Positions 46,785 through 55,371 of a DNA stretch of 64,000 nt are shown here, piece after piece. Both the position numbers and the translations under genes were made by a program. Where the stretch lies: the NCBI RefSeq assembly GCF_001279725.1, contig NZ_LGDE01000024.1:1-64000 (forward strand). Reading direction: 5' to 3'. The notes beneath the pieces were generated by a model, which had not been told where the DNA came from, ran no database searches, and saw only the letters and a list, made by a program, of their open reading frames with translations. How positions within the stretch are numbered: the stretch's first letter is position 1; each line of letters starts with the position of its first letter. Source of the DNA: Streptomyces sp. WM4235. Its GTDB lineage: Bacteria; Actinomycetota; Actinomycetes; Streptomycetales; Streptomycetaceae.

Positions 46785-48662
46785 ATGGACATCAGCAGAC
46801 TGCTCGACGACTCCTGCCCGCCGTTCGCCCTGCTGCGCCGCCGCACCCCCGGCCGCGACCACGACACCGTCGAGCTGCTGATCGGCCCGGTCCACACCGC
46901 CGAGCACCTCGCCGACCTGCCCGTCGGGGAGCTGCCCACGCTGGCCCTGGTGCCGTTCCGACAGATCCGGGAGCGGGGATTCGACGTGCGCGACGACGGC
47001 ACGCCGCTGAGCGTGCTGGCGGCCGAGGAGGCGTACGAGCTGCCGTTGGCCGAGGTGCTCGCGGCGCTGCCGGACCACGAGGTGCGGGTCGAGGACGGCG
47101 GCTTCGACGTCCCCGACGCGCGGTACGCGGCCACCGTGGAGCGCGTCATCGAGGACGAGATCGGGCGCGGCGAGGGCGCGAACTTCGTCATCCGGCGCAC
47201 CTACGAGGGGCGGATCGAGGGCTTCGGGCGGGCGGACGCCCTGGCCCTGTTCCGGCGGCTGCTGCTCGGCGAGCGGGGCGCGTACTGGACGTACGTCGTG
47301 CACACCGGGGAGCGCACGCTGGTCGGGGCCAGTCCGGAGGTGCACGTGCGCATGTCCGGCGGGACGGTCGTGATGAACCCGATCAGCGGCACCTACCGCT
47401 ATCCCGCCACCGGGCCGACGGCCGATTCGCTGCTGGCCTTCCTCGGCGACCGCAAGGAGACCGAGGAACTGTCGATGGTCGTCGACGAGGAACTCAAGAT
47501 GATGTGCACGGTCGGCGACATGGGCGGGGTGGTCGTCGGGCCCCGGCTGAAGGAGATGGCCCACCTCGCGCACACCGAGTACGAGCTGCGCGGCCGTTCC
47601 TCGCTGGACGTGCGCGAGGTGCTCCGGGAGACCATGTTCGCGGCGACGGTGACGGGCTCGCCGGTGCAGAACGCCTGCCGGGTGATCGAACGGTACGAGA
47701 GCGGCGGCCGCGGCTACTACGCGGGCGCGCTGGCCCTGCTGGGGACGGACGCGGCCGGGGCGCAGACCCTGGACTCGCCGATCCTGATCCGCACGGCCGA
47801 CATCGCGCCCGACGGGACCCTGCGCGTACCGGTCGGGGCGACGCTGGTGCGGCACTCCGACCCGGCGGGCGAGGTGGCCGAGACGCACGCGAAGGCGGCC
47901 GGGGTGTTGGCCGCGCTGGGGGTGCGGGCCCCCGCGCCCCGTCCCGCGTCGACCGGGGGGCCGCTCGCGGGCGACCCCCGGGTGCAGGCGGCCCTGGCCG
48001 CGCGCCGTGCGGACCTGGCCCCCTTCTGGCTGCGGATGCAGGAGCGGCCGGCCGCGGCGCCGGGCCACGCGCTGGTGGTGGACGGCGAGGACACCTTCAC
48101 GGCGATGCTGGCCCACGTGCTGCGGGTGACCGGCCTGGAGGTGACCGTGCGCCGCCACGACGACCCCGGGCTGCGGGCGGCGGCCCTGGCCTGGGTGGGG
48201 CCGGTCGTCCTGGGACCGGGGCCGGGGAACCCGGCGGACACGTCCGACCCGAGGATGCGGACGTTGCGCGCGCTGACGGCGGAGCTGCTGGCGGGTCACC
48301 GGCACGGGCTGCTGGGCGTGTGCCTGGGGCACGAGCTGTTGGCCGCCGAGCTTGGTTTCCCGCTGGGCCGCAAGGCGGAGCCGGCGCAGGGGGCGCAGAC
48401 CCGGATCGACCTGTTCGGGGCGTCCGAGGTGGTCGGGTTCTACAACACGTACACCGCGCACTGCACGGCGGAGCTCGCGGAGCGGCAGGCGCTGAGCGGG
48501 GTCGAGGTCGCGCGGGATCCGGCGACGGGCGAGGTGCACGCGCTGCGGTCGGCGGCGGGCTTCGCGGGGGTGCAGTTCCACCCGGAGTCGGTGCTCACCC
48601 TGCGCGGGGCGGAACTGCTGCGCGACCTGCTGACGGGCGTACGGGCGGCCGCCCCGGCCTGA
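46785..48662 (+). CDS. trpEG: Fused anthranilate synthase TrpE-TrpG
   Basis: 625 residues. The chorismate-binding TrpE-type domain (about 90-390) carries MNPISGTYRYP, EELKMMCTVGD and TVTGSPVQNACRVIERYE. The glutamine amidotransferase domain (about 425-620) has Cys513 in GVCLGHELL and His599/Glu601 in FHPES. It converts chorismate and glutamine to anthranilate. It is controlled by the Trp-Trp-Trp leader upstream, which supports a tryptophan role over a phenazine PhzE role for this related architecture. No trpBCD genes are nearby. Confidence 0.93.
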   Translation: MDISRLLDDSCPPFALLRRRTPGRDHDTVELLIGPVHTAEHLADLPVGELPTLALVPFRQIRERGFDVRDDGTPLSVLAAEEAYELPLAEVLAALPDHEVRVEDGGFDVPDARYAATVERVIEDEIGRGEGANFVIRRTYEGRIEGFGRADALALFRRLLLGERGAYWTYVVHTGERTLVGASPEVHVRMSGGTVVMNPISGTYRYPATGPTADSLLAFLGDRKETEELSMVVDEELKMMCTVGDMGGVVVGPRLKEMAHLAHTEYELRGRSSLDVREVLRETMFAATVTGSPVQNACRVIERYESGGRGYYAGALALLGTDAAGAQTLDSPILIRTADIAPDGTLRVPVGATLVRHSDPAGEVAETHAKAAGVLAALGVRAPAPRPASTGGPLAGDPRVQAALAARRADLAPFWLRMQERPAAAPGHALVVDGEDTFTAMLAHVLRVTGLEVTVRRHDDPGLRAAALAWVGPVVLGPGPGNPADTSDPRMRTLRALTAELLAGHRHGLLGVCLGHELLAAELGFPLGRKAEPAQGAQTRIDLFGASEVVGFYNTYTAHCTAELAERQALSGVEVARDPATGEVHALRSAAGFAGVQFHPESVLTLRGAELLRDLLTGVRAAAPA

Positions 48663-48673
48663 GGCCCGGGTGT

Positions 48674-48702
48674 CGGCGGGGGGCCCCGCCCGGCTCCCGC
48701 CG
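48674..48702. terminator. Possible convergent terminator between trpEG and the dehydrogenase gene
   Basis: CGGCGGG (48674-48680) pairs with CCCGCCG (48696-48702), with a GGGGCCCC palindrome in the loop. It lies in the 83-bp gap between convergent genes. There is no U tract, so this is tentative. Confidence 0.4.
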
Positions 48703-48745
48703 GCGTCGCGCGCGGCTCGGGGCGACGGCGACGGTGGCGGGGTGC

Positions 48746-49735
48746 TCACGGCGACAGGGTGTTCCCGGAGCGGCGGCCGGCCAGGTAGTCCCGCACGTTC
48801 GCGAGGGTGGCGTCGACGATCTGGCCCACCGCGTCGTGGGTGTAGTACGCCTGGTGCGAGGTCACCACCACGTTCGGGAAGGTGATCAGTCGGGCGAGGG
48901 TGTCGTCCTCCACGGCTTCCAGGGAGCGGTCCGTGAAGAACAGTCCGGCCTCCGCCTCGTACACGTCCAGGCCGACGCCCGCGAACCGCCCCGCCCGGAG
49001 CTCGTCCACCAGCGCGTCCGTGTCCACGAGTGCGCCCCGGCTGGAGTTGACCAGGATCGCGTCGTCCTTCATCAGCCGCAGCGCCGCACCGTCGACGATG
49101 TGCCGCGTGGCGTCCAGCAGCGGGAGGTGCAGGCTGATCAGGTCCGACTCGACGAACAGCGTGTCCTTGTCCACGTACTTCATGCCGAGTTCCACGCAGG
49201 CCGGGTTCCGCGTCACGTCCCAGCCCAGCAGGTTCATGCCGAAGCCGCGCGCGATCCGGGTGAAGGCCTCGCCGATCTTCCCGGTGCCGAGGACGCCGAC
49301 CGTGCGGCCCCGCATGTCACGGCCCATCAGTCCGGTGAGGCGGAAGTCGAAGTCCCGGGTGCGGTTCGAGGCCCGCACGATGCTGCGGTTGACGGCCATC
49401 GCGAGGGTCCAGGCGAATTCGGCCACCGAGAACGGCGAGTAGGACGAGACCCGGCTGACGGTCAGGCCGAGTTCCCGGGCCGCGTCGAGGTCGATGTTGT
49501 TGAAGCCGGTGGAGCGTTGGGCGATCATCCGGGTCCCGCCGTCGGCCAGGATCCGCAGCACCCGGCCGCCGAGGTCGGCGTTGACGCTCGACGAGACGAT
49601 CTCGTACCCGGCCGCGATGGGGGCGGTGTCCTCGCTCAGGAACACGTCCAGGCAGCGCACCTCGTGCCGGCCCGCGAACGCCTTCTCCATGAGCGGCTTC
49701 TCGTCCGCCTGCACCCCGAATGCGAGGATCTCCAC
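48746..49735 (-). CDS. D-isomer specific 2-hydroxyacid dehydrogenase (D-lactate dehydrogenase-like)
   Basis: 329 residues. The substrate-binding domain contains IAQRSTGFNNIDL. The NAD-binding motif is VGVLGTGKIGEAFTRIARGFG, and the catalytic Arg (NSSRGALVD), Glu (YEAEAG) and His (SHQAYYT) are in place. The pattern is closest to fermentative D-lactate dehydrogenases of the LdhA type. The GTG at 49735 is preceded by GGGAGCGAAC; an ATG at 49774 would add 13 residues. It is the next gene after pfkA on the same strand, 86 bp downstream. Confidence 0.9.
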   Translation of the reverse strand: MEILAFGVQADEKPLMEKAFAGRHEVRCLDVFLSEDTAPIAAGYEIVSSSVNADLGGRVLRILADGGTRMIAQRSTGFNNIDLDAARELGLTVSRVSSYSPFSVAEFAWTLAMAVNRSIVRASNRTRDFDFRLTGLMGRDMRGRTVGVLGTGKIGEAFTRIARGFGMNLLGWDVTRNPACVELGMKYVDKDTLFVESDLISLHLPLLDATRHIVDGAALRLMKDDAILVNSSRGALVDTDALVDELRAGRFAGVGLDVYEAEAGLFFTDRSLEAVEDDTLARLITFPNVVVTSHQAYYTHDAVGQIVDATLANVRDYLAGRRSGNTLSP

Positions 49736-49821
49736 GTTCGCTCCCGTACCGCGCCGTCGCCCGCATCGGATCATGGGCCCTTTGTCACGATACGACCCAT
49801 GATCCGCACACGCGCTCCGGC

Positions 49822-50850
49822 TCAGCCGAAGAAGACGCCGACCTCCGCGTAGAGCGCCGGGTCCACCGTCTTGAGCTTCGACGTGGCCTCCAGGATCGGC
49901 ACCCGGACGATGTCCGTCCCCTTCAGGGCGACCATCTTGCCGAAGTCGCCGTCGCGCACCGCGTCGACGGCGTGCAGCCCGAAGCGGGTGGCCAGCCAGC
50001 GGTCGAAGGCGCTGGGGGTGCCGCCGCGCTGGACGTGCCCGAGGACCGTCGTACGGGCCTCCTTGCCGGTCCGCGCCTCGATCTCCTTGGCGAGCCACTC
50101 GCCGACGCCCGACAGCCGCACGTGCCCGAAGGAGTCCGTCGCCGCGTCCTTGAGCACCAGTTCGCCGTCCGTGGGCATCGCGCCCTCGGCGACGACCACG
50201 ATCGGCGCGTAGCTCGCCTTGAAGCGGGAGGTGACCCAGGCGCAGACCTGGTCCACGTCGAAGCGCTGCTCGGGAATGAGGATGACGTTGGCCCCGCCGG
50301 CCAGGCCGGAATGGAGCGCGATCCAGCCGGCGTGGCGCCCCATGACCTCGACGACCAGCACCCGCATGTGCGACTCGGCCGTGGTGTGGAGCCGGTCGAT
50401 GGCCTCGGTGGCGATGCCGACGGCCGTGTCGAAGCCGAAGGTGTAGTCGGTGGCCGAGAGGTCGTTGTCGATGGTCTTCGGCACGCCCACGCAGGGGATG
50501 CCGTACTCCTCGTACAGCTTGGCGGCCACCCCGAGGGTGTCCTCGCCGCCGATCGTGACGAGGGCGTCGACCTCGAACTTCGCGAGGTTCTCCTTGATCC
50601 GGCGGACCCCGTTCTCCAGCTTGAACGGGTTGGTGCGCGAGGAGCCGAGGACGGTCCCGCCGCGCGGCAGGATCCCGCGCACGGCCGGGATGTCGAGCGG
50701 GACCGTGTCCCCGGTGACCGCGCCGCGCCAGCCGTCCTTGAAGCCGAGGAACTCGTACTGGTACTCCTGCACGCCCTTGCGGACGACGGCCCGGATGACC
50801 GCGTTGAGCCCGGGGCAGTCTCCGCCGCCCGTCAGCACTCCGACCTTCAT
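49822..50850 (-). CDS. pfkA: 6-phosphofructokinase with PPi-type active site residues
   Basis: 342 residues. The phosphoryl-donor motif GGDCPGLNAVIR, IGGEDTLG, PKTIDNDLSATD (catalytic Asp128) and MGRHAGWIAL are present. Asp104 in GGED and Lys125 in PKTIDND are the residues that mark pyrophosphate-dependent enzymes; ATP-PFKs have Gly at both positions. It phosphorylates fructose 6-phosphate in glycolysis. The ATG at 50850 has a GGGAGATGCC site; an upstream extension is unsupported. Gene order suggests the Streptomyces pfkA1 locus. Donor specificity needs assay. Confidence 0.93.
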   Translation of the reverse strand: MKVGVLTGGGDCPGLNAVIRAVVRKGVQEYQYEFLGFKDGWRGAVTGDTVPLDIPAVRGILPRGGTVLGSSRTNPFKLENGVRRIKENLAKFEVDALVTIGGEDTLGVAAKLYEEYGIPCVGVPKTIDNDLSATDYTFGFDTAVGIATEAIDRLHTTAESHMRVLVVEVMGRHAGWIALHSGLAGGANVILIPEQRFDVDQVCAWVTSRFKASYAPIVVVAEGAMPTDGELVLKDAATDSFGHVRLSGVGEWLAKEIEARTGKEARTTVLGHVQRGGTPSAFDRWLATRFGLHAVDAVRDGDFGKMVALKGTDIVRVPILEATSKLKTVDPALYAEVGVFFG

Positions 50851-51045
50851 GGCATCTCCCTTCGGCAACAGGGCCCACTGAGCCCAATGAGCCCGCACGA
50901 CCGTCACGCTAATGGTGACTCAGGTCACAGCAAGATGCCGGGAAGAGGCAATTCCGGTGGATTCAGGGGGCGTTACCGCACACCCGTTCACTCGAACGGG
51001 GACTACCCGCGAGGGGACCCCGTGTACGGAGCCGCGTGTACGGGA

Positions 51046-51735
51046 CTACGCGTCGTCCAGGCCGCGCTCTATGGCGTACCGGACGAGCTCCACCCGGTTG
51101 TGCAGCTGGAGTTTGCCCAGGGTGTTCTGGACGTGGTTCTGCACCGTGCGGTGGGAGATGACCAGCCGCTCCGCGATCTGCTTGTACGAGAGCCCCTTGG
51201 CCACCAGCCGCAGCACCTCGGTCTCCCGGTCGGTCAGCTGCGGGGCCTTGGGCTCGTTGGCGGCGGCCGGCGCCGGGTCGGTGGCCAGCCGGCGGTACTC
51301 GCCGAGGACGAGACCGGCGAGGCCGGGGGTGAACACCGGGTCGCCGGCGGCCGTACGGCGGACGGCGTCGATGAGCTCCGCGGCCCCTGCGGACTTCAGC
51401 AGGTAGCCGGTCGCACCCGACTTCACCGCTTCCAGGACGTCGGCGTGCTCGCCGCTCGCGGAGAGCACGAGCACGCGCAGGGCCGGGTCGGCGCCGACCA
51501 GTTCCTTGCAGACCCGCACGCCGGGCATGCCGGGCAGGTTGAGGTCGAGGACCAGGACGTGCGGGGCGGCGGCATGGGCGCGGCGGACCGCCTCCGGGCC
51601 GTCGCCGGCGGTGGCCACGACGTCGAAGCCGGCGGCGGCCAGGTCGCGGGCGACCGCGTCCCGCCACATCGGGTGGTCGTCGACGACCATCACCTTGATG
51701 CCGCTGAGCTCATGGGACTCGGTGGGCTCGGTCAC
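51046..51735 (-). CDS. NarL/LuxR family response regulator
   Basis: 229 residues. The receiver domain (about 12-128) has Asp19/Asp20 and the phosphoacceptor Asp64 in VLDLNLPGMPG, and Lys in LLKSAGAAELIDAV. The LuxR-type helix-turn-helix (about 165-225) reads LTDRETEVLRLVAKGLSYKQ. The GTG start overlaps the kinase stop as GTGA, so the pair is coupled. The target genes are unknown. Confidence 0.95.
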   Translation of the reverse strand: MTEPTESHELSGIKVMVVDDHPMWRDAVARDLAAAGFDVVATAGDGPEAVRRAHAAAPHVLVLDLNLPGMPGVRVCKELVGADPALRVLVLSASGEHADVLEAVKSGATGYLLKSAGAAELIDAVRRTAAGDPVFTPGLAGLVLGEYRRLATDPAPAAANEPKAPQLTDRETEVLRLVAKGLSYKQIAERLVISHRTVQNHVQNTLGKLQLHNRVELVRYAIERGLDDA

Positions 51736-52943
51736 TGGGTTCTCCCCCTCGGTACTTTCAGTTCCACTTCGGTGCCCTGTCCGGGGACGGACACCAGCTC
51801 GGCGGTGCCGCCGAGATCGCGCAGTCGGCCCCGGATCGACAGGGCGACGCCCATCCTGCCCTCGCCCTCCGCCTGGTCCAGCCGACCGGCCGGGATGCCG
51901 GGGCCGTCGTCGCGAACGGTGACGATGACCTCGTCGCCCCAGTCCTCGACCAGGATCCAGGCCCGGGCGCCCGCCCCCGCGTGCTTGCGCACGTTGTCGA
52001 GGGCGGCACCGACCGCCGCCGCCAGCTCCCGCGCCGCGGGCGCCGGGAGCGGCACCGGGGTGCCGGGCTCGGCGAAGCTCACCTTCGAGCCGGCGTGGGG
52101 GGCGAGGAGGCCGCGCAGGTCCAGCTCGCCGTTCCCGGCGGCCGGCTCCTCGTCGTCGTAGGAGTCCACGAGCGCGCCGAGCGACTCGTCGCGGGAGATC
52201 CGGGAGGTGGGCACGAGTCCGCTGGAGACCAGGGTGCGCAGCGCCACCTCCTGCTCCCCCGCCATCCGGCCCAGGTCGGCCGCCTCGCCGCCCAGTTCGG
52301 TGCCGCGCCGCTGGACCATCGCGAGGACCTGGAGGACCCCGTCGTGGATGTCTCGGGCCAGCCGCTCGCGTTCGCGGGTGGCGGCCTCGATCTCCAGGGC
52401 GCGGGCCAGCGTGGCCTCACTGGCCCGGGCGACCTCGACCACGTAGCCGATGGCGATGGAGGCGACCCAGACCAGCAGGACGTTGTGGAGGGTGTCGCGG
52501 GTGGGATCGCCGCCGTGGACCACGATGTTGGCGGCGGCCACGAAGGTGGAGGCGAAGCCGGCCCACCGCCAGCCGCCCTTGAGGGCGAAGGCGAGGACCG
52601 AGCCGGCCGTCCAGATGCTGGGGAGCGTGGGGCCGCCGCCCGCGATCCGCTCCGCGTTGTCGGCGAGCGGGGTGAGCAGGATCCCGGCGACGGCGACACC
52701 GAGGTCGGCACCGAGGAAGGGCTTGGTGCAGCTCGCCGCGTTGGCCACCCGGCGGTGGGTGGCCAACGTCCAGACGGCGAGGACCGCGAGGTAGCCGACC
52801 GCGACGCCGGGGTGGTCGTACTCCTTGTACGCGGAGGCGAACAGCAGCACCGCGTAGATCATGGTCAGCAGCCGGTAGCCCGTCAGGGCCCGCCACAGCG
52901 GCTGCTCGACCGACATGCGCACGACGCGCTCGCGCTTCGCCAT
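51732..52943 (-). CDS. Sensor histidine kinase (HisKA_3 type)
   Basis: About 403 residues. Roughly six N-terminal helices (about 20-170) have almost no external loops, typical of membrane-sensing kinases. The phosphoacceptor is His200 in RLARDIHDGVLQVLAMV. The ATPase domain has ALDNVRKHAG (N box) and VRDDGPGIPAG (G box). It partners the response regulator coupled downstream. The ATG at 52943 was chosen over a GTG 9 bp upstream. The signal is unknown. Confidence 0.93.
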   Translation of the reverse strand: MAKRERVVRMSVEQPLWRALTGYRLLTMIYAVLLFASAYKEYDHPGVAVGYLAVLAVWTLATHRRVANAASCTKPFLGADLGVAVAGILLTPLADNAERIAGGGPTLPSIWTAGSVLAFALKGGWRWAGFASTFVAAANIVVHGGDPTRDTLHNVLLVWVASIAIGYVVEVARASEATLARALEIEAATRERERLARDIHDGVLQVLAMVQRRGTELGGEAADLGRMAGEQEVALRTLVSSGLVPTSRISRDESLGALVDSYDDEEPAAGNGELDLRGLLAPHAGSKVSFAEPGTPVPLPAPAARELAAAVGAALDNVRKHAGAGARAWILVEDWGDEVIVTVRDDGPGIPAGRLDQAEGEGRMGVALSIRGRLRDLGGTAELVSVPGQGTEVELKVPRGRTQ

Positions 52944-52979
52944 CTCCCCCACCCCGTACGGGCGGTGTCGCCCGCCCCG

Positions 52980-53717
52980 CTACTCCGCGCCCTGCTCGCC
53001 CTTGTCCGCCTTCTCGGCCTTGGCGGCCTTCTCGGCGTCCGCGATCTGCCGCTTGGCGGCCGTCGCGTAGATGTCGACGTACTCCTGGCCCGAGAGCTTC
53101 ATGATCTCGTACATGACCTCGTCGGTCACCGAGCGCAGGATGAACCGGTCCCCGTCCATGCCGTGGTAGCGGCTGAAGTCCAGCGGCTTGCCGATCCGGA
53201 TGCCGGGTCGCATCAGCTTCGGCACCACCTTGCCGGGCGGCTGGATCTTCTCGGTGTCGATCATCGCGACCGGGATGACCGGGGCTCCGGTGGCGAGTGC
53301 CACCCGGGCCAGACCGCCGGGCTTGCCGCGGTAGAGGCGACCGTCGGGTGAACGCGTCCCCTCGGGGTAGATACCGAACAGCTCTCCGCGTTCGATGACG
53401 TCGATGCCGCTCTTGATGGCGGCCTCGCCGGCACCGCGCGCTCCGGAGCGGTCCACCGGGAGCTGGCCGACGCCCTTGAAGAAGGCGGCCGTCAGCTTGC
53501 CCTTGACGCCCGGGGAGGTGAAGTACTCCGCCTTCGCGATGAAGGTCACCTTCCGGTCGAGCACGGCCGGAAGGAAGAAGGAGTCCGAGAAGGACAGGTG
53601 GTTGCTCGCGAGGATCGCCGGCCCCTCAGCGGGAATGTTTTCGAGGCCCTCCACCCACGGCCTGAAGGCGAGCTTCAGGGAACCGCCGATCGAGAACTTC
53701 ATTGCGCCGTAGATCAA
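52980..53717 (-). CDS. 1-acyl-sn-glycerol-3-phosphate acyltransferase (PlsC family)
   Basis: 245 residues. The catalytic H-x4-D motif is His40/Asp45 in SNHLSFSD, and the glycerophosphate-binding motif is EGTR at 119-122. The C-terminal tail is Lys/Ala/Glu-rich. The start appears to be TTG at 53717, with AGGAAGG about 8 bp upstream; the ATG five codons later has no ribosome-binding site. It makes phosphatidic acid, or adds acyl chains to related glycolipids. It lies 37 bp upstream of the kinase gene and may share its transcript. Confidence 0.93.
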   Translation of the reverse strand: MIYGAMKFSIGGSLKLAFRPWVEGLENIPAEGPAILASNHLSFSDSFFLPAVLDRKVTFIAKAEYFTSPGVKGKLTAAFFKGVGQLPVDRSGARGAGEAAIKSGIDVIERGELFGIYPEGTRSPDGRLYRGKPGGLARVALATGAPVIPVAMIDTEKIQPPGKVVPKLMRPGIRIGKPLDFSRYHGMDGDRFILRSVTDEVMYEIMKLSGQEYVDIYATAAKRQIADAEKAAKAEKADKGEQGAE

Positions 53718-53896
53718 CTCGAAAGCCTTCCTGTGTCTGTCGAACAGACCTTATCCCCTGGCTCCCCCGGGAGCGGTCCTACGACCCTGGTCGGTACCAC
53801 CCCGGTCGCGTACGGTGAAGTCACACAGCGCTACGCACCCGTACCCCCTCATCGCCCCCTCATCCCCCTCGCCTTCCGATCAACAAGGAGACCCTG

Positions 53897-54676
53897 GTGC
53901 CCGTCCTCCCTGGAGCAGAGCCGTTCCGCCACGAGGGCGGAGAGGTCGGCGTACTGCTCTGCCACGGCTTCACCGGTTCCCCGCAGTCGCTGCGCCCCTG
54001 GGCCGAGTACCTGGCCGAGCGGGGGCTGACGGTGTCGCTGCCGTTGCTGCCCGGGCACGGGACGCGTTGGCAGGACATGCAACTCACGGGCTGGCAGGAC
54101 TGGTACGCCGAGGTCGACCGCGCGCTGCGCGAGCTGCTCGACCGGTGCGAGCAGGTGTTCGTCTTCGGACTGTCGATGGGCGGCGCGCTGACCCTGCGCC
54201 TGGCCGCCAAGCACGGGGACTCGGTCAGCGGCATCGTCCTGGTCAACCCGGCCAACAAGGTGCACGACCCGCTGGCCTTCGCCCTTCCGGTGGCCAAGCA
54301 CGTCATCCGCTCCACGCCGGGCGTCGCCAACGACATCGCGAAGCCGGGATCGGTGGAGGTCGGCTACGACCGGGTCCCGACGCGGGCCGCGCACTCGCTG
54401 CGCGCGTTCCTGCGCCTGGTGGACGCCGAGCTGCCCCAGGTCACCCAGCCGGTGCTGCTGCTGCACAGCCCGCAGGACCACGTCGTCCCGCCCGTGGACT
54501 CGGCGCGGGTGCTGTCCCGGATCTCGTCCACGGACGTGACCGAGACCCTGCTGGAACAGAGCTACCACGTCGCGACGTTGGACCATGACGCGGAGCGGAT
54601 CTTCGCGGACAGTTTTGCGTTCGTCGGACGGCTCTCGAAGAGCGTCGGCAGGGAGGGGGCGGCCAGCGGTGGCTGA
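53897..54676 (+). CDS. Alpha/beta hydrolase (carboxylesterase/monoacylglycerol lipase-like)
   Basis: 259 residues. The oxyanion loop CHGFTGSPQSLRPWAEYLAE, nucleophile elbow GLSMGG, acid in HSPQDHVVP and His in SYHVATLDHDAERI are in the usual order of Est30-type carboxylesterases. It is cytoplasmic, with no signal peptide. The GTG at 53897 has AAGGAGA upstream. It overlaps the next gene by 8 bp and is divergent from plsC, which suggests a lipid-related role by position only. Confidence 0.9.
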   Translation: MPVLPGAEPFRHEGGEVGVLLCHGFTGSPQSLRPWAEYLAERGLTVSLPLLPGHGTRWQDMQLTGWQDWYAEVDRALRELLDRCEQVFVFGLSMGGALTLRLAAKHGDSVSGIVLVNPANKVHDPLAFALPVAKHVIRSTPGVANDIAKPGSVEVGYDRVPTRAAHSLRAFLRLVDAELPQVTQPVLLLHSPQDHVVPPVDSARVLSRISSTDVTETLLEQSYHVATLDHDAERIFADSFAFVGRLSKSVGREGAASGG

Positions 54677-55259
54677 GCACGAGGAGTCGTCCGGGGGTGT
54701 TCCCCCGTTGGACGAGGAGGCCGCGTGGGCGGCGATCGTCGCCGGGTACGGGCAGGAACCGCCGGACCCGCCGGGATCCAGACCGTTCCGACCGATCGAG
54801 AACCTGATGCTGCCCGAGGAGGACGTCCAACCGACGCCCCCCTCGGTCGCGAAGCCCCCGGAGAAGGACGCCGGTCCCGGTGACCCGCCGGCCCCCGCCG
54901 GGCCGCTGGGCAGCTCGGTGACCTTCGCGCCGGGCGTGGGCGGGGCGGGCCCCCGGGACCACTCGCCGGTCGAGCCGAAGGACGAGGACGTGACGCCCGA
55001 GGACCGGGCGGACGAGGGCCATTTCGTTCCTCCGGAGCCCGAGCTCCCGGCGGCGGACACCACCTCCAAGTTCGCCTGGCTGGCGGTCGTGGGCGGGCCG
55101 GTGCTGCTGCTCGTGGCGGTGCTGCTCCAGTGGGAGATGACCTGGTGGCTGACCACCCTGGGCATCGGCGGCTTCCTGGGCGGCTTCGCCACCCTGGTGG
55201 CCCGCATGTCGCACGACGACGACGACGAGGACGACCCGGGGCGCGGAGCGGTCGTCTAG
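54669..55259 (+). CDS. Small membrane protein with acidic disordered N-terminal half
   Basis: 196 residues. The first 130 are acidic and Pro-rich and look disordered. Two membrane helices (about 137-155 and 158-177) sit near the C terminus, and the end is DDDDEDDPGRGAVV. The GTG at 54669 overlaps the hydrolase stop by 8 bp. I do not recognise a named domain. Similar proteins are common in this position in Streptomyces, as I recall. Confidence 0.82.
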   Translation: MAEHEESSGGVPPLDEEAAWAAIVAGYGQEPPDPPGSRPFRPIENLMLPEEDVQPTPPSVAKPPEKDAGPGDPPAPAGPLGSSVTFAPGVGGAGPRDHSPVEPKDEDVTPEDRADEGHFVPPEPELPAADTTSKFAWLAVVGGPVLLLVAVLLQWEMTWWLTTLGIGGFLGGFATLVARMSHDDDDEDDPGRGAVV

Positions 55260-55317
55260 GGCGTTCCCTCCCGGATCCCGGGCGTCCCTTCCGGATCCGT
55301 TCGGGGCCCGGCCGGGC

Positions 55318-55367
55318 CCCGGTGCGACGCCGCCCCGGTGCGAGGCACCCGCCGGCGTCGCACCGGG
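55318..55367. terminator. Convergent bidirectional terminator
   Basis: A perfect 15-bp stem (55318-55332 with 55353-55367) encloses an inner GGTGC/GCACC stem, and a GGGGCCCGG palindrome precedes it (55303-55320). It lies in the 112-bp gap between the small membrane protein gene and the convergent EEP-fold gene and serves both. Confidence 0.75.
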
Positions 55368-55371
55368 CGGC

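Noticed and set aside
46073..49852. 1259-codon plus-strand open frame across the DAHP synthase, trpEG and dehydrogenase genes
   Set aside because: It crosses genes in both orientations and has an Arg/Gly/Ala shadow composition; trpEG in another frame has clear motifs.
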